DNA of 64,000 bases from Leptolyngbya sp. O-77 (lineage in GTDB: Bacteria > Cyanobacteriota > Cyanobacteriia > Elainellales > Elainellaceae): positions 2,393,001-2,457,000 of the forward strand of contig NZ_AP017367.1 in NCBI RefSeq assembly GCF_001548395.1, written 5' to 3'. Each line of letters starts with the position of its first letter. The stretch's first letter is position 1. The notes beneath the pieces are model-generated. The model searched no databases. It saw only the letters and a list, made by a program, of their open reading frames with translations, and was not told where the DNA came from. This document shows positions 1 to 9,380 of the stretch, piece by piece. The position numbers and the translations under genes are program-made.

Positions 1-195
1 CGGGAAAACAAAGGAAACCGAGATCAGGTCGCTTGGAACTGATCTTGGGAACTAATCATCGAGATTTTATCCACAGGTGTTGGACGTGATCTGCGGCGGC
101 TCCTCTCAGTCGAGATTATGTCGATATGATAGGGACACGTTGTTGCGTCGCCCCGACGCTGCAATGGTTTCAGGGTTGTCGCTCTGGCCTGGCTT

Positions 196-1098
196 ATGCG
201 CGTCCGCATCGGTACGTTCAATGCTGAAAACCTGTTTGCCCGATTTCAGTTTAAGGAAGACCTGCCCTACGAAGAGCTTCCCGAAAAGTGGACTGCCAGC
301 GTGACGCGGTGCATTCCGTTTTCAAATGGCAAGGAGCGGATCACGGCGGAAGCGATGGGGGCGCTGCGGGCAGATATTTTGGGACTGCAAGAAATTGAAG
401 GCATGGATACGCTCAAGCAGTTTGTCCGCCAGTTTCGTTCGCTGATGCCCGACTATCCCTACAAGCTGGTCATTGATGGCAACGATCGCCGTCTGATTGA
501 TGTCGGTCTACTCAGCCGCTTTCCCTTCCGCACCATTCGCACGCATCAATTCGATCGCGCTCCCAGCGGCCACCTGATCTTTTCCCGCGACTGCTTGGAA
601 GTAGACCTCGAACTGCCCGACCGCAAACCGCTGACAGTGTTTGTTAATCATTTCAAATCTATGCATGAGGGGCGCGAGGAAACCATGCATATCCGCAAGA
701 TCCAGACCCAGCGCGTTGTGCAGATTTTGCATGAGCGGTTTGGGGCCGATCCGGGCGCGGCAACCTGGGTGATTTTGGGCGATTTTAACGACTACCTGCC
801 GTCGCTGGGGCTAGAGCCGCTGCTCAGCCAGCCCTGGCTGGAAAACGTGATCGAACGGCTGCATCCTGATCAGCGCTGGACACATTTCTTTTCGCGGGGT
901 GAGGAATATCACCAGTTGGATTACATCCTTCTGTCGCGATCGCTCGCCGAAGCCAATCCCCAGGCGCTTCCCTACATTGAGCGGCGCGGTCTGCCCAAAC
1001 GAGCCGAACGCACCGCAGTCCAGCGGTTCAACGGCGTAGGCAGCAGCGACCCCAAAGCGTCTGACCATTGTCCGGTGGTGATTGAGCTAGAAATTTAG
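196..1098 (+). CDS. Endonuclease/exonuclease/phosphatase (EEP) family hydrolase
   Basis: A 300-residue, metal-dependent phosphodiesterase of the EEP (DNase I-like) fold. The family's blocks appear in order: TFNAENLF at residues 7-14 (metal-binding Asn and Glu), LGLQEIE near residue 60, FVNHFKS near 150, ILGDFND near 195 and SDHCPV near 290 with the catalytic Asp-His. No signal peptide is seen, so it is probably cytoplasmic. The substrate cannot be told from sequence; family members cleave nucleic acids, phospholipids or sugar phosphates. The ATG at 196 starts directly on the first beta strand. It stands alone, convergent with the LpxB-related gene downstream. Confidence 0.85.
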   Translation: MRVRIGTFNAENLFARFQFKEDLPYEELPEKWTASVTRCIPFSNGKERITAEAMGALRADILGLQEIEGMDTLKQFVRQFRSLMPDYPYKLVIDGNDRRLIDVGLLSRFPFRTIRTHQFDRAPSGHLIFSRDCLEVDLELPDRKPLTVFVNHFKSMHEGREETMHIRKIQTQRVVQILHERFGADPGAATWVILGDFNDYLPSLGLEPLLSQPWLENVIERLHPDQRWTHFFSRGEEYHQLDYILLSRSLAEANPQALPYIERRGLPKRAERTAVQRFNGVGSSDPKASDHCPVVIELEI

Positions 1099-1170
1099 AG
1101 ATTTTAGATTTGGGGTAGGAATTCTATCAATCCAACAATCCAAAATCGCCAATCCAAAATCCAAAATCAC
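1096..1170. repeat. CCAAAATC-type dispersed repeat
   Basis: A tail-to-tail intergenic spacer built from short units of the form CCAAAATC / GATTTTGG in both orientations (AGATTTTAGATTTGG, then AATCCAAAATCGCC and CCAAAATCCAAAATC). The same unit recurs near 3600, 9125, 17490, 31000, 41385, 41990, 42200 and 58110, always outside protein-coding sequence. It resembles the short tandemly repeated repetitive sequences (STRR) of cyanobacteria. Confidence 0.7.
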
Positions 1171-2414
1171 CCCGGCCTCCCAACGCCTAGCCCCTGACTC
1201 AGCAGACAGGCAGCAATGCGATCGCTCGCACCGGGTCGCCCCATGCGGCGGCGACCGTTTTCGGCGATTAGTTGCAGGCGATCGGGGTCTTGCAGGAGCG
1301 ATCGCACGGCTTCGGCTGCCTGGTCGGGCTGTTCGACCAAAATCACCGACGGCCCCAGCAGACGGGTTTGGGCTTCGGCAAAGGCGTAGGTAAACTGCGG
1401 TCCTTCGCCCGGAAAGATCAGCGCGGGCTTGCCCAATCCCACCACCTGTTCCGTAGCCGTGCCCGCCATCGCCATCGCCACGTCGCCCCGGTTGACGCAG
1501 CCATTAAAGGCCGTCGTCAGCAGCAATGTCGCTTTTTCCTGGCAATAGGCGAGCGGCGGTACGGGGGCAGGGTTCGTCAACTGCCAGCCGCGAGCCTGCA
1601 ATGCCTGGTGCAAGATTGCCAGATCAAGATAAGGGGCGATCGCCGCCAAAAAGGTCACAGGTTGGTCGAGTCCTGTCACCAGCGATTGCGCCGCATCCAA
1701 CAAGATTTCCCAATTTCGATAGGCTTCAGGCACCCGCGACCCCGGCAGCAGCGTCACCACCAGCGCCTCGTCGGGAATCGCAAAGTCAATCCCCATCGGT
1801 TCCAGATCATCCATCATCGGGTTGCCCAGGTCATACACAGGCAGCTTCCAGCGGCTCAGCACTTCGCTAGTGAGGCTGTCGCGAGGAAACACCGCCCGGC
1901 AGCGCCGCCGCCCCATCAGCCAGCGCTCCCAGGGCAAATAGACCGATCCCGACCAGCTTTCCATCCGCTCAAACCAGGAGGTGCGGGGCAAGAGTCCGGC
2001 TTCGTCTCGCAGGTAATATTCTGATTTCGCCGTGCCCACAAAAGCGTAAGATGCGCCGCTCCACCAGGCAAACAGCAGCGGCACCAAGTCGCCCACCGCC
2101 AAAATCAGGTCGCCCTGCTTCGCCCACTCGCGCACCACGCGAAGCTGGCTGAGGGTGAGTTGCAGCAGCCCGCCGCGCAGGTCTTTGGCAAACTGCCGCC
2201 CATCCATGTACACAAAGCCGCCGGAGGGGAGCTGCTTGACTGGGCCAATTACAGGAATGCCGCTTTGGGAAAAGGCATGACCTTCGCCCACCAGCGGCAG
2301 CGCCACGATATCTGCCACACGGCCTTCCAGATCTGCCCGATGCCGCAGGGCCCGGAGAATGCGGAGGGCGATCGCATCTTCTCCGTGGCCGTTGCTCAGA
2401 CACAGTAGCTTCAT
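1167..2414 (-). CDS. Lipid-A-disaccharide synthase-related protein
   Basis: A 415-residue glycosyltransferase-like protein of the cyanobacterial family related to LpxB but distinct from true lipid-A-disaccharide synthase. It begins MKLLCLSNGHGEDAIALRIL, where the SNGHGED block is characteristic of this subfamily, and its C-terminal half has a sugar-nucleotide-binding-like region (MAGTATEQVVGLGKPALIFP near residue 330). By homology it acts at the cytoplasmic face of the membrane; the acceptor is unknown. It is transcribed away from dapF, in the same direction, with about 120 bp between them. Confidence 0.8.
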   Translation of the reverse strand: MKLLCLSNGHGEDAIALRILRALRHRADLEGRVADIVALPLVGEGHAFSQSGIPVIGPVKQLPSGGFVYMDGRQFAKDLRGGLLQLTLSQLRVVREWAKQGDLILAVGDLVPLLFAWWSGASYAFVGTAKSEYYLRDEAGLLPRTSWFERMESWSGSVYLPWERWLMGRRRCRAVFPRDSLTSEVLSRWKLPVYDLGNPMMDDLEPMGIDFAIPDEALVVTLLPGSRVPEAYRNWEILLDAAQSLVTGLDQPVTFLAAIAPYLDLAILHQALQARGWQLTNPAPVPPLAYCQEKATLLLTTAFNGCVNRGDVAMAMAGTATEQVVGLGKPALIFPGEGPQFTYAFAEAQTRLLGPSVILVEQPDQAAEAVRSLLQDPDRLQLIAENGRRRMGRPGASDRIAACLLSQGLGVGRPG

Positions 2415-2536
2415 GCCAAACCATCACTACGCGGTTGAACCTCAAGGATAAGGGATCGCCGCGAAATTGGGTAAGCCAGTCCAGCGCCCGCATTATCGGG
2501 ATTTCGAGAGGTTAATGCGAGAACTTGTGAAAGAAC

Positions 2537-3385
2537 TCATAGCGCCGTGCCGCTGAAGACCTTTTGCGCCGGGCCCGTCATATAAAGGTGCTGATCCGTC
2601 TCCGACCACTCGATCAGCAGCGGCCCGCCCGGAAGCTCCACTGTCGCGCGGCGATCGCTCTTGGCATTTAGCACCGCCGCCACCAGCGACGCACAGGCCC
2701 CCGTCCCACAGGCCAGCGTAATGCCCGCGCCCCGCTCCCACACGCGCATCTTCAGATAGTCGGGGCGCACCACCTGAATAAACTCGGTGTTGATCCGCTT
2801 GGGAAAAGCTGGATGATGCTCGAACTGGGGCCCGATCGCCTCCAGCGGAATCGCCGCCACATCGTCTACAAACGTGATGCAGTGCGGATTGCCCATGCTG
2901 ACGCAGGTCACAGCCCAGGTTTGTCCGGCGACTTCCAGCGGCAGGTTGATCACCTTTTCCTCCGGCGTGGCCAGCGTCGTGGGAATTTCGCCCGCCAGCA
3001 GCCGGGGCTGCCCCATATCCACCGTGATCTGCCCATCGGCTTCCAAGCGCGGCGTGATCAGTCCCGCCAGCGTGTGAATTTTGTAGACTGGGCGCGGCGA
3101 TCCGGTTTCGGCGGCTTCCAGGTCGGCAATAAAGCGGGCCAGGCAGCGGATGCCGTTGCCACACATCTCCGGCTCCGAGCCGTCGGAGTTGAAAATTCGC
3201 ATGGTGTAGTCGGTGCCGTCTTGCCCTGGCAGCGCAAAGATTACGCCATCTGCGCCGATGCCAAAGTGGCGATCGCACCACTCCACTGCTTGCTCTGGGG
3301 TGATGCGTGGCTCTGGCTGCTGCCGATTGTCTACCAGAATAAAGTCGTTGCCCAGCCCGTGATATTTCGTAAATGCGATCGCCAT
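2537..3385 (-). CDS. dapF: Diaminopimelate epimerase
   Basis: Interconverts LL- and meso-diaminopimelate in lysine and peptidoglycan synthesis. The 282-residue length is normal. Both catalytic cysteines are present: Cys75 in EMCGNGIRC and Cys226 in ACGTGACAS. The N-terminus MAIAFTKYHGLGNDFILVDN is the standard start block, so the ATG at 3385 is secure. Cytoplasmic. It lies downstream of, and in the same direction as, no close partner; hfq diverges on the other side. Confidence 0.96.
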   Translation of the reverse strand: MAIAFTKYHGLGNDFILVDNRQQPEPRITPEQAVEWCDRHFGIGADGVIFALPGQDGTDYTMRIFNSDGSEPEMCGNGIRCLARFIADLEAAETGSPRPVYKIHTLAGLITPRLEADGQITVDMGQPRLLAGEIPTTLATPEEKVINLPLEVAGQTWAVTCVSMGNPHCITFVDDVAAIPLEAIGPQFEHHPAFPKRINTEFIQVVRPDYLKMRVWERGAGITLACGTGACASLVAAVLNAKSDRRATVELPGGPLLIEWSETDQHLYMTGPAQKVFSGTAL

Positions 3386-3597
3386 AGCGGTGTGTAAGAG
3401 GGGTCTAACAAAAACTCAATGCTGCGGGAAGATGTTTCGAGTATCTTGCTTGAATCATCATAGGGTCGCAGTGGGCATTCTGAATATCGCAGCGGGCAGA
3501 TTGCAGCGGGCGATCGCGCAGCATCCAGCCGGACTCCCCACCATCGATGCAGAGTATCTCCTAAACTGAAAGGAACCCGCCCCATCACCTCTGAATC

Positions 3598-3642
3598 GCC
3601 CAAAATCCAAGATCCAAAATCCAAAACCCTAAGATCTCCAAA
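3598..3642. repeat. CCAAAATC-type dispersed repeat
   Basis: Several CCAAAATC/CCAAGATC units sit directly upstream of hfq (CCCAAAATCCAAGATCC, then AAAATCCAAAACCC), ending within about 5 bp of the ATG. The repeat therefore probably lies in the hfq 5' leader. Same family as the copies at 1096 and 9122. Confidence 0.65.
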
Positions 3643-3646
3643 TCCT

Positions 3647-3862
3647 ATGAGCATTGAACTAGAAACAGGCCTACCCAGCGTCCGTCAGATCCAAACCCTA
3701 ATCCGCGAAGAGCGCGAAGTAGAACTCAAACTCATTACCAACGACCTGATTACGGGCAAAATGCGGTGGCAAGACCCGCACTGTGTCTGCGTGGTCGATC
3801 ATTATGACCAGCAAACGGTCATCTGGCGCAGCGCAATCGTCTATATGAAGCCGAAGCTGTAA
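3647..3862 (+). CDS. hfq: Cyanobacterial Hfq-like RNA-binding protein
   Basis: A 71-residue Sm-like protein. GLPSVRQIQTLIREEREVEL, the Sm1-type strand LKLITNDLITGKMRWQD and the C-terminal VIWRSAIVYMKPKL match the divergent cyanobacterial Hfq. This form lacks the canonical KH motif of the enterobacterial proteins, and known cyanobacterial members bind RNA poorly and act with the pilus ATPase in motility. The length is typical. Monocistronic as far as can be seen, divergent from dapF. Confidence 0.9.
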   Translation: MSIELETGLPSVRQIQTLIREEREVELKLITNDLITGKMRWQDPHCVCVVDHYDQQTVIWRSAIVYMKPKL

Positions 3863-3937
3863 AGCAGGATCGAGAATCCGGTTCCAGGTTCCGGTGATTG
3901 CCCTGATACATCATCGCCGTAGCACATCACCGCGACC

Positions 3938-5089
3938 CTATTCGGGCGGCCTTCCGTGCCAGGGACTCACCTGCACCACGCCGCCTGGCGTAAACACCAC
4001 GCGAAAGAGGGCGTTAGGTTCCACAGAGCGATTGGTCTGCCGATATTGTAGGTCGGGCAGCGGCGTTTGGTGGGCATATTGCACGGCGGCATTGTTCATA
4101 TAGCGAAAGCCCAGGATGTCGCCGTTTTCTGCCACCGAGACTTGATAGACCAAATCTTCGGTAAAGGTAGGCCGCTGTGACCAGGCATCATCGAGGCGAT
4201 CGCGCAGTTGGGTCTTGAGTCGATCCAGTTGCTCCGGCTCGGTAATCTCATTCGCATTGACCAGGGCTTCGCCTACTGAGCCACCCGTCTCCGGAGAAGC
4301 ATTTTCAGGGCTAGCAGCGGGGCTAGGACTTGCAGCACTAGCGCTGTCCGAAATGGTAGTATCTGGACTCTGAACTGGGCTAGGGCTTTCGACCGGGACG
4401 GGCGAAGCCAGCGGCGTGGGCAAACCTGTCGGCGGGCTGGCTGCGGGAGACGCAGGGCTGACCAAGGGTGCGGGCGTGGCTGCATCCTCAGCAGCTTCGG
4501 GACGACGCTCTGGGATAGGCAAGAAGAACAGTGCCGCTGCCGCCGCCGCCAAGCCCGCCAGCCCAATCGCAGCGGGCACGACCTGCTTGGTCATGGGTTC
4601 ATGGGTCACCGCATAGCGGCGCGACACGGGCGCAAGCTGGAGGGCAAACTCTGGCAAGGTCTGACTATCGGCCAAAAACTGGTCAATCGCTTCCACTAGG
4701 TCAAAAAGCTGCACCGTCCGCAAATCAATCTGCACCGGAGCCGACGACCCACCGCCATTTGCCTCACCCACAAACGAATCCGGCTTAACCGTCAGCCGAT
4801 GCAAATCCGGCTCGACTCGCTCCAGCGACACCAATTCCCCTTGTCCTGGTTGGGTGTGGGGATGGGGCACGCCGCTGAGAATGCCCTGGGCATAGTTGCT
4901 GGCTGTGATCGCCAGATCTTCCAAAAACGCCCGGCCGCCGCTAATTGGTTTTGGCTGTCCGGCAAAGTGGCACTCGGCATTGGTCACCATCGACACGACG
5001 GGACGCGGCGCTGTGGCAGTCGCTCCGTCGCTTAGCCCTTCTACCACCAGCTTGCAGTTGGGCAGGGTATATTGCCGCTGAATCGTCAT
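3938..5089 (-). CDS. DUF4335 domain protein
   Basis: A 383-residue protein of unknown function. The N-terminal ~165 residues form the conserved domain (RQYTLPNCKLVVEGL at the start). A single hydrophobic segment follows (VVPAAIGLAGLAAAAAALFF, about 169-190), then a Pro/Ser/Ala-rich linker of roughly 90 residues and a C-terminal domain of about 110 residues. This suggests a membrane-anchored protein. Its ATG overlaps the stop of the upstream DUF3038 gene (ATGA), so the two are translationally coupled; this pairing is common in cyanobacteria. Confidence 0.85.
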   Translation of the reverse strand: MTIQRQYTLPNCKLVVEGLSDGATATAPRPVVSMVTNAECHFAGQPKPISGGRAFLEDLAITASNYAQGILSGVPHPHTQPGQGELVSLERVEPDLHRLTVKPDSFVGEANGGGSSAPVQIDLRTVQLFDLVEAIDQFLADSQTLPEFALQLAPVSRRYAVTHEPMTKQVVPAAIGLAGLAAAAAALFFLPIPERRPEAAEDAATPAPLVSPASPAASPPTGLPTPLASPVPVESPSPVQSPDTTISDSASAASPSPAASPENASPETGGSVGEALVNANEITEPEQLDRLKTQLRDRLDDAWSQRPTFTEDLVYQVSVAENGDILGFRYMNNAAVQYAHQTPLPDLQYRQTNRSVEPNALFRVVFTPGGVVQVSPWHGRPPE

Positions 5090-5730
5090 GCCACTTCTCC
5101 ATCAAACAAGCTCGTCCAAAGTCGCTGGGGGCCGGCTGTGCCCGTACAGAAGAGAAGCTGACGCAGCAGCCCCAGCGCTAGGTCATTCAGCTTTTCGTCG
5201 GTGTCGTAGAGCAGCACAGCGGCGCGGCGCGGGTTCATGCGAGCGCGAAAGTGGGCCCGAAAGCGCTCCAGGTATTCCGACAAGCGGAAGTGATGCTCTA
5301 CCGAAAGGTTGCGATCGCTCAATTGCTGATGCGCCAGCAGCAGTTGCCGAATCACCCCCGTCAGTCGCCGCGCCAGGTTGCAAATCACCAGCACCATTGC
5401 CTTACCCTCGGCTTGCGTCATGGTTTTGCGCTGGCTGCCATAGCGTCGCAGCGGGTTGGCGCTGCGGAGTCGCCACAGCCCGACGCGATTTTTCACAATG
5501 CTTTGCAGATTTAGATCGCTAGCGGTAATCAGCAGCGCCTCCGAACCCCCCAGATCTAGCGCTTCGATCGCCAGCAGCAGTAAGTCAAGCTGCACCCGCG
5601 CCCGCCGGGGAACGGTTTCACCAGGAACCTCAATGTCGGGCAGGGTTCCCAAGATGGGAGGAATGGATTGATCGGGCGGGGTTTGTACTTGCATTACGGT
5701 ACTTACATTCTTCTCATGCAGTGAATTCAT
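5086..5730 (-). CDS. DUF3038 domain protein
   Basis: Cyanobacteria-specific protein of unknown function. The conserved core is RRARVQLDLLLLAIEALDLG followed by a helical domain. No signal peptide or membrane segment is evident. Start choice is uncertain: the ATG at 5730 (MNSLHEKN) is used here, but the ATG at 5694 (MQVQTPPDQ) is closer to the usual N-terminus of the family. It is the first gene of the pair with the DUF4335 gene, which it overlaps by 4 bases. Confidence 0.85.
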   Translation of the reverse strand: MNSLHEKNVSTVMQVQTPPDQSIPPILGTLPDIEVPGETVPRRARVQLDLLLLAIEALDLGGSEALLITASDLNLQSIVKNRVGLWRLRSANPLRRYGSQRKTMTQAEGKAMVLVICNLARRLTGVIRQLLLAHQQLSDRNLSVEHHFRLSEYLERFRAHFRARMNPRRAAVLLYDTDEKLNDLALGLLRQLLFCTGTAGPQRLWTSLFDGEVA

Positions 5731-5858
5731 CTGCGGCTGTCTCAAAAGTCAGTCTATCAGCGGTTTGATTCCCCGATTCTGACTACTAGGCTGGTCGAGA
5801 CAAACCCATGCAATCAGAACTTTATGACTGGGATGTTCGACTTTAGGTTGCCCGCGCT

Positions 5859-6143
5859 TTAAACTTCGACCTTCACGCCGCGCCAAAAGGCGACATGTCC
5901 TGCAATTTCCTTAGCGGCATCCTTCGGCGCTGGATAATACCAGGCGGCATCTTTGTTGACCTGGCCATCGACCACGATGTTGTAGTAGCTGGCAACGCCT
6001 TTCCAGGGGCAGGTCGTGTGGGTGTCGCTGGGCTGAAAGTATTCAGACTGGATGGCATCGGGTGGGAAGTATTGGTTGCCTTCAACCACCACGCAGCGAT
6101 CGCTCTCGGCTAGCACGGCTCCGTTCCAAGTTGCTTTGGGCAT
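5859..6143 (-). CDS. DUF427 domain protein
   Basis: A 94-residue single-domain DUF427 protein. It shows the family's core TTCPWKGVASYYNIVVDG and the C-terminal HVAFWRGVKVEV. Members are small beta-rich cytosolic proteins whose biochemical role is not established. The full domain is present. It is the last gene of a minus-strand group, with about 115 bp to the start of the DUF3038 gene in lower coordinates. Confidence 0.88.
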   Translation of the reverse strand: MPKATWNGAVLAESDRCVVVEGNQYFPPDAIQSEYFQPSDTHTTCPWKGVASYYNIVVDGQVNKDAAWYYPAPKDAAKEIAGHVAFWRGVKVEV

Positions 6144-6588
6144 GGGTTTGTCCTGATTAATCCTTAATCTACAGAGTTGTACAGATCGCTTAAGAACGAG
6201 CAGCTAAGAATTGGGCAGTTACTCTAAACCGTGCGGGGCTTTGACAGAATTCGACTTTCGATGAAAACTTTGCAGTGTTGAAAATTAGGGCTAAGAACTA
6301 AGGAAAGCTAAAACCCCTAACCATAACTCTTGTAAAAGAGTCCCAATCGCCAATTCTAGCGCGTGAGCTTACCAATCTTAAAGTTCGGCACTAGATTCAC
6401 TTGAAAGCAAGACTGTGGTTAGGGATTGGGCAGGCGGACAGTTGGCCATTTTGGCGCGAGTGTCTGGGAGATGGGTGTTGCATGGCACGATGCTGCATAA
6501 ACTAGAGCCAGAAACAAAACGCTGAACAGCATCCGATTGGACGTTTTTTGGCATTTTTGTTGAGCCGTCTAGCGCTGAGAGAACTCCC
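6144..6588. other. Intergenic region between DUF427 gene and acyl-ACP synthetase gene
   Basis: A divergent spacer of 445 bp that must hold promoters for both flanking genes. I see no convincing gene, RNA or repeat; a minus-strand open frame that runs into the acyl-ACP synthetase gene looks like a shadow. Confidence 0.5.
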
Positions 6589-8511
6589 ATGACTGCCGCC
6601 GTGTCTACTGCTGCCCCATCACGCAAATCACCCTTTAGCGAGATGCAAGCGGTTCCTGAACTGTTTGCCCGCTGCGCCCAGCAACCGGAGCTTGCCAATC
6701 TGACCGCTGTGCATGATCCCCACAGCACGCCAGAAATAAAGCTGACCTACGCCGAGCTATATCAGCAGATATTGCAATTTGCCGCAGGGTTGCAGGCGTT
6801 GGGCATTCAGGAGGGCGATCGCGTCGCATTGTTTTCCGACAACCGCCCCCGCTGGCTGATTGCCGACCAGGGCATTATGACCGCCGGGGCAATCGACGCG
6901 GTGCGCGGCTCCCAGGCAGACCCAGGTGAACTGCGGTTCATCCTCGACAACAGCGAAGCCGTGGCGATGATTACCGAAGACGCGGCCACGCTGAAGAAAG
7001 TCTCGCCCAAGCTGGATGACCTGCCGCTGCAAACGGTAATCCTGCTGACGGACGAAACGCTGGAGGCTCCGGGGCTGGAGATTCTCAACTTTTCGCAGGT
7101 GCTGGAACTGGGCAAAGACCGCGCTGTGCAGCCGCCCGCCCAGCGCACCCGCGCCACGCTGGCCACGCTGATGTATACCTCCGGCACCTCCGGCGTGCCC
7201 AAGGGCGTGATGCTGAGTCATGGCAACTTGCTGTCGCAGGTTGAAGGCGCGGCGACGGTGGTCGAACCGCAACCGGGCGATCGCGTCCTTAGCATTCTTC
7301 CGATCTGGCACTGCTACGAGCGCACGTTTGAGTACTTCATCTTTGCCCACGGCTGCACGCAGATCTACACCAACATTCGGTTTGTCAAAAAAGACCTGAA
7401 GGAGTTTCGTCCACAGTTTATGGTGGGCGTGCCGCGCCTGTGGGAGTCGATTTACGAAGGCATCCAGAAACAGTTCCGCGACCAGCCAGAGAAAAAGCAA
7501 AAGCTGGTGAATTTCTTGCTCAAACAGAGCGATCGCTACGTCAAAGCAAACCGCACTCTGCAAGGACTCAACCTAGACAACCTCAACCCCTCGCCCTTGG
7601 ACAAGCTGAAGGCCATGGGCGAAGTGGCAATCACCTCTCCGATCTACCTGCTGGCGGATCGGCTGGTGTTTCAAAAGGTGCGCGATGGCATTGGCGGTCA
7701 GATCAAGTTTGTCGTCAGCGGCGGCGGCTCCATTGCCGAGCATCTGGAAGACTTTTTTGAAATGGCGGGTATTCCAATTTTGGGCGGCTACGGACTGACG
7801 GAAACCTCGCCTATTACCCATGTCCGCCGCGTCCGGCATAATCTGCGCGGAGCCGATGGACAGGCGCTACCCTACACCGAGACGCGCATCGTCAACCCGG
7901 AAACTCGCCAAGATTTGCCCCAGGGACAGCAGGGCTTGATCCTGATTCGCGGCCCCCAGGTGATGCAGGGCTATTACAAGAACCCCGAAGCTACCCGCAA
8001 GGCCATCGACCCAGATGGCTGGTTTGACACAGGCGACCTAGGCTGGATGACACAGTGGGGCGACTTGATTATTACCGGCCGCGCCAAGGACACGATTGTT
8101 CTCACGAATGGCGAAAACATTGAGCCGCAGCCCATCGAAAACGCCATCATCCGCAGCGTGTATATTGACCAGGTGATGTTGGTGGGACAGGATCAGCGGA
8201 TGATTGGGGCGCTGGTGGTGCCCAATCTGGAAACGCTGGAATCCTGGGCAGCGACTCAGGGTGAGGCGGTGCGAAATGCAGACGGCACAATCAACCTGGA
8301 GTCGAAACCCGTGCAGGACTTGATTCGTCAGGAATTGACCCAGGCAGTGCAAAATCGACCAGGCTTCCGCCCGGATGAGCGGATTGGGCCGTTCCGCATC
8401 CTCAGCGAGCCGTTTACGGTGGACAATGGGCTGCTGACCCAGACGCTAAAAGTGCGCCGCAACGTTGTGATGGAACGCTATAGCAGTATGATCGAATCGA
8501 TGTTTGCCTGA
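6589..8511 (+). CDS. aas: Long-chain acyl-ACP/acyl-CoA synthetase
   Basis: A 640-residue adenylate-forming enzyme that activates free fatty acids. In cyanobacteria the single such enzyme acts mainly as acyl-ACP synthetase, recycling fatty acids released from membrane lipids. The AMP-binding P-loop YTSGTSGVPKGVMLSH lies near residue 195, GGYGLTETSPITHVRR near 400 and the hinge DGWFDTGDLGW near 480. The length fits the family. Membrane-associated by homology. A YlqD gene follows 97 bp downstream on the same strand. Confidence 0.92.
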   Translation: MTAAVSTAAPSRKSPFSEMQAVPELFARCAQQPELANLTAVHDPHSTPEIKLTYAELYQQILQFAAGLQALGIQEGDRVALFSDNRPRWLIADQGIMTAGAIDAVRGSQADPGELRFILDNSEAVAMITEDAATLKKVSPKLDDLPLQTVILLTDETLEAPGLEILNFSQVLELGKDRAVQPPAQRTRATLATLMYTSGTSGVPKGVMLSHGNLLSQVEGAATVVEPQPGDRVLSILPIWHCYERTFEYFIFAHGCTQIYTNIRFVKKDLKEFRPQFMVGVPRLWESIYEGIQKQFRDQPEKKQKLVNFLLKQSDRYVKANRTLQGLNLDNLNPSPLDKLKAMGEVAITSPIYLLADRLVFQKVRDGIGGQIKFVVSGGGSIAEHLEDFFEMAGIPILGGYGLTETSPITHVRRVRHNLRGADGQALPYTETRIVNPETRQDLPQGQQGLILIRGPQVMQGYYKNPEATRKAIDPDGWFDTGDLGWMTQWGDLIITGRAKDTIVLTNGENIEPQPIENAIIRSVYIDQVMLVGQDQRMIGALVVPNLETLESWAATQGEAVRNADGTINLESKPVQDLIRQELTQAVQNRPGFRPDERIGPFRILSEPFTVDNGLLTQTLKVRRNVVMERYSSMIESMFA

Positions 8512-8608
8512 GGCCGTTCCCGCATGTTGTATGGTTCAGGGGCGGCGTGAGGGCGATCGCCAGAGTGTTGCACCAGATCGTGGCACAAACACTTCAAACC
8601 TTTATTGA

Positions 8609-9079
8609 ATGGACGATTTCAACTTCCTCATGGACCCCTCCCAATCCTACTTGCTCCTCAAACGCGCTGTGAACGTCAAAGCTGTGGTCACCCCCCGCTG
8701 GAAAGAAGAAAAGCAGCAACAGCTCCAACTTCAAATCGACCAGCTTGATGAACAAAAGCAGCAGCTTGAAACCCAAGAGCAGCGCATGATGGCGGAAATG
8801 CGAAAGCAAATTATTCGCCCTGACGATCCGGCGATCGCCCAACAAATGAACAATTTCCAACTCCAGGTCAACCAGCGCAAAAGCGAAATCCTGGAGCGTC
8901 GCAACCAGGTGTTGCTGCAACTTCAGCAGGTGCAGCTTTTAGACATGGATCAAGAAGTCAGCGAAGGGCTGGTGGAAGGCTTCTGTCGCGTCGAGATGGG
9001 CGATAACCTGATCCGCAAAATGCAGATCGAGGTGCTGCTGCGGGACGGCATTGTGGAGGAAATTCGGGGAGAGCTTTAG
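8609..9079 (+). CDS. YlqD family protein
   Basis: A 156-residue protein with an N-terminal beta segment (LLLKRAVNVKAVVTPRWKEE) and a long, Gln/Glu-rich coiled coil over about residues 30-105, then a small C-terminal domain ending EEIRGEL. This is the cyanobacterial YlqD-like family, of unknown function. The ATG at 8609 is used; the ATG at 8630 (MDPSQSYLLLKR) is also plausible. Co-directional with the acyl-ACP synthetase gene. Confidence 0.85.
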   Translation: MDDFNFLMDPSQSYLLLKRAVNVKAVVTPRWKEEKQQQLQLQIDQLDEQKQQLETQEQRMMAEMRKQIIRPDDPAIAQQMNNFQLQVNQRKSEILERRNQVLLQLQQVQLLDMDQEVSEGLVEGFCRVEMGDNLIRKMQIEVLLRDGIVEEIRGEL

Positions 9080-9121
9080 GCAGGCGTGATAGGCGGTTAG
9101 AGCCTGAGAGCAAGCTCTCCG

Positions 9122-9166
9122 ATGCTCCCCAAAATCCAAAACCCAAAATCCCAAAATCGGTTCCTC
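9122..9166. repeat. CCAAAATC-type dispersed repeat
   Basis: Tandem CCAAAATC-like units (CCCCAAAATCCAAAACCC, then AAAATCCCAAAATCGG) follow the YlqD gene. The rest of the 300-bp spacer up to the E2 gene shows no further gene; it should hold the E2 promoter. Confidence 0.65.
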
Positions 9167-9380
9167 CCTTCTCATCTCCAAACCCTAACCCCTCTCGCCA
9201 AAAATCTGCTTCGTATCGCGTTACAATTCAATCTGCTGAGTCTCCATTGTTTTGGAGTGGGACTTGGCTGCAAAGATTTCGGGGTCGATAGTTTCAGGCA
9301 GTCTGAGCTACAGTCAATTACGCTTGACTGGATGACCCAGCTTACATTTCACCATTACTCACGATTTGGGAAGCCGCTCC

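Noticed and set aside
67..75. Perfect DnaA-box sequence TTATCCACA
   Set aside because: A single box without a cluster, AT-rich element or dnaA/dnaN neighbourhood; expected by chance at this length scale.
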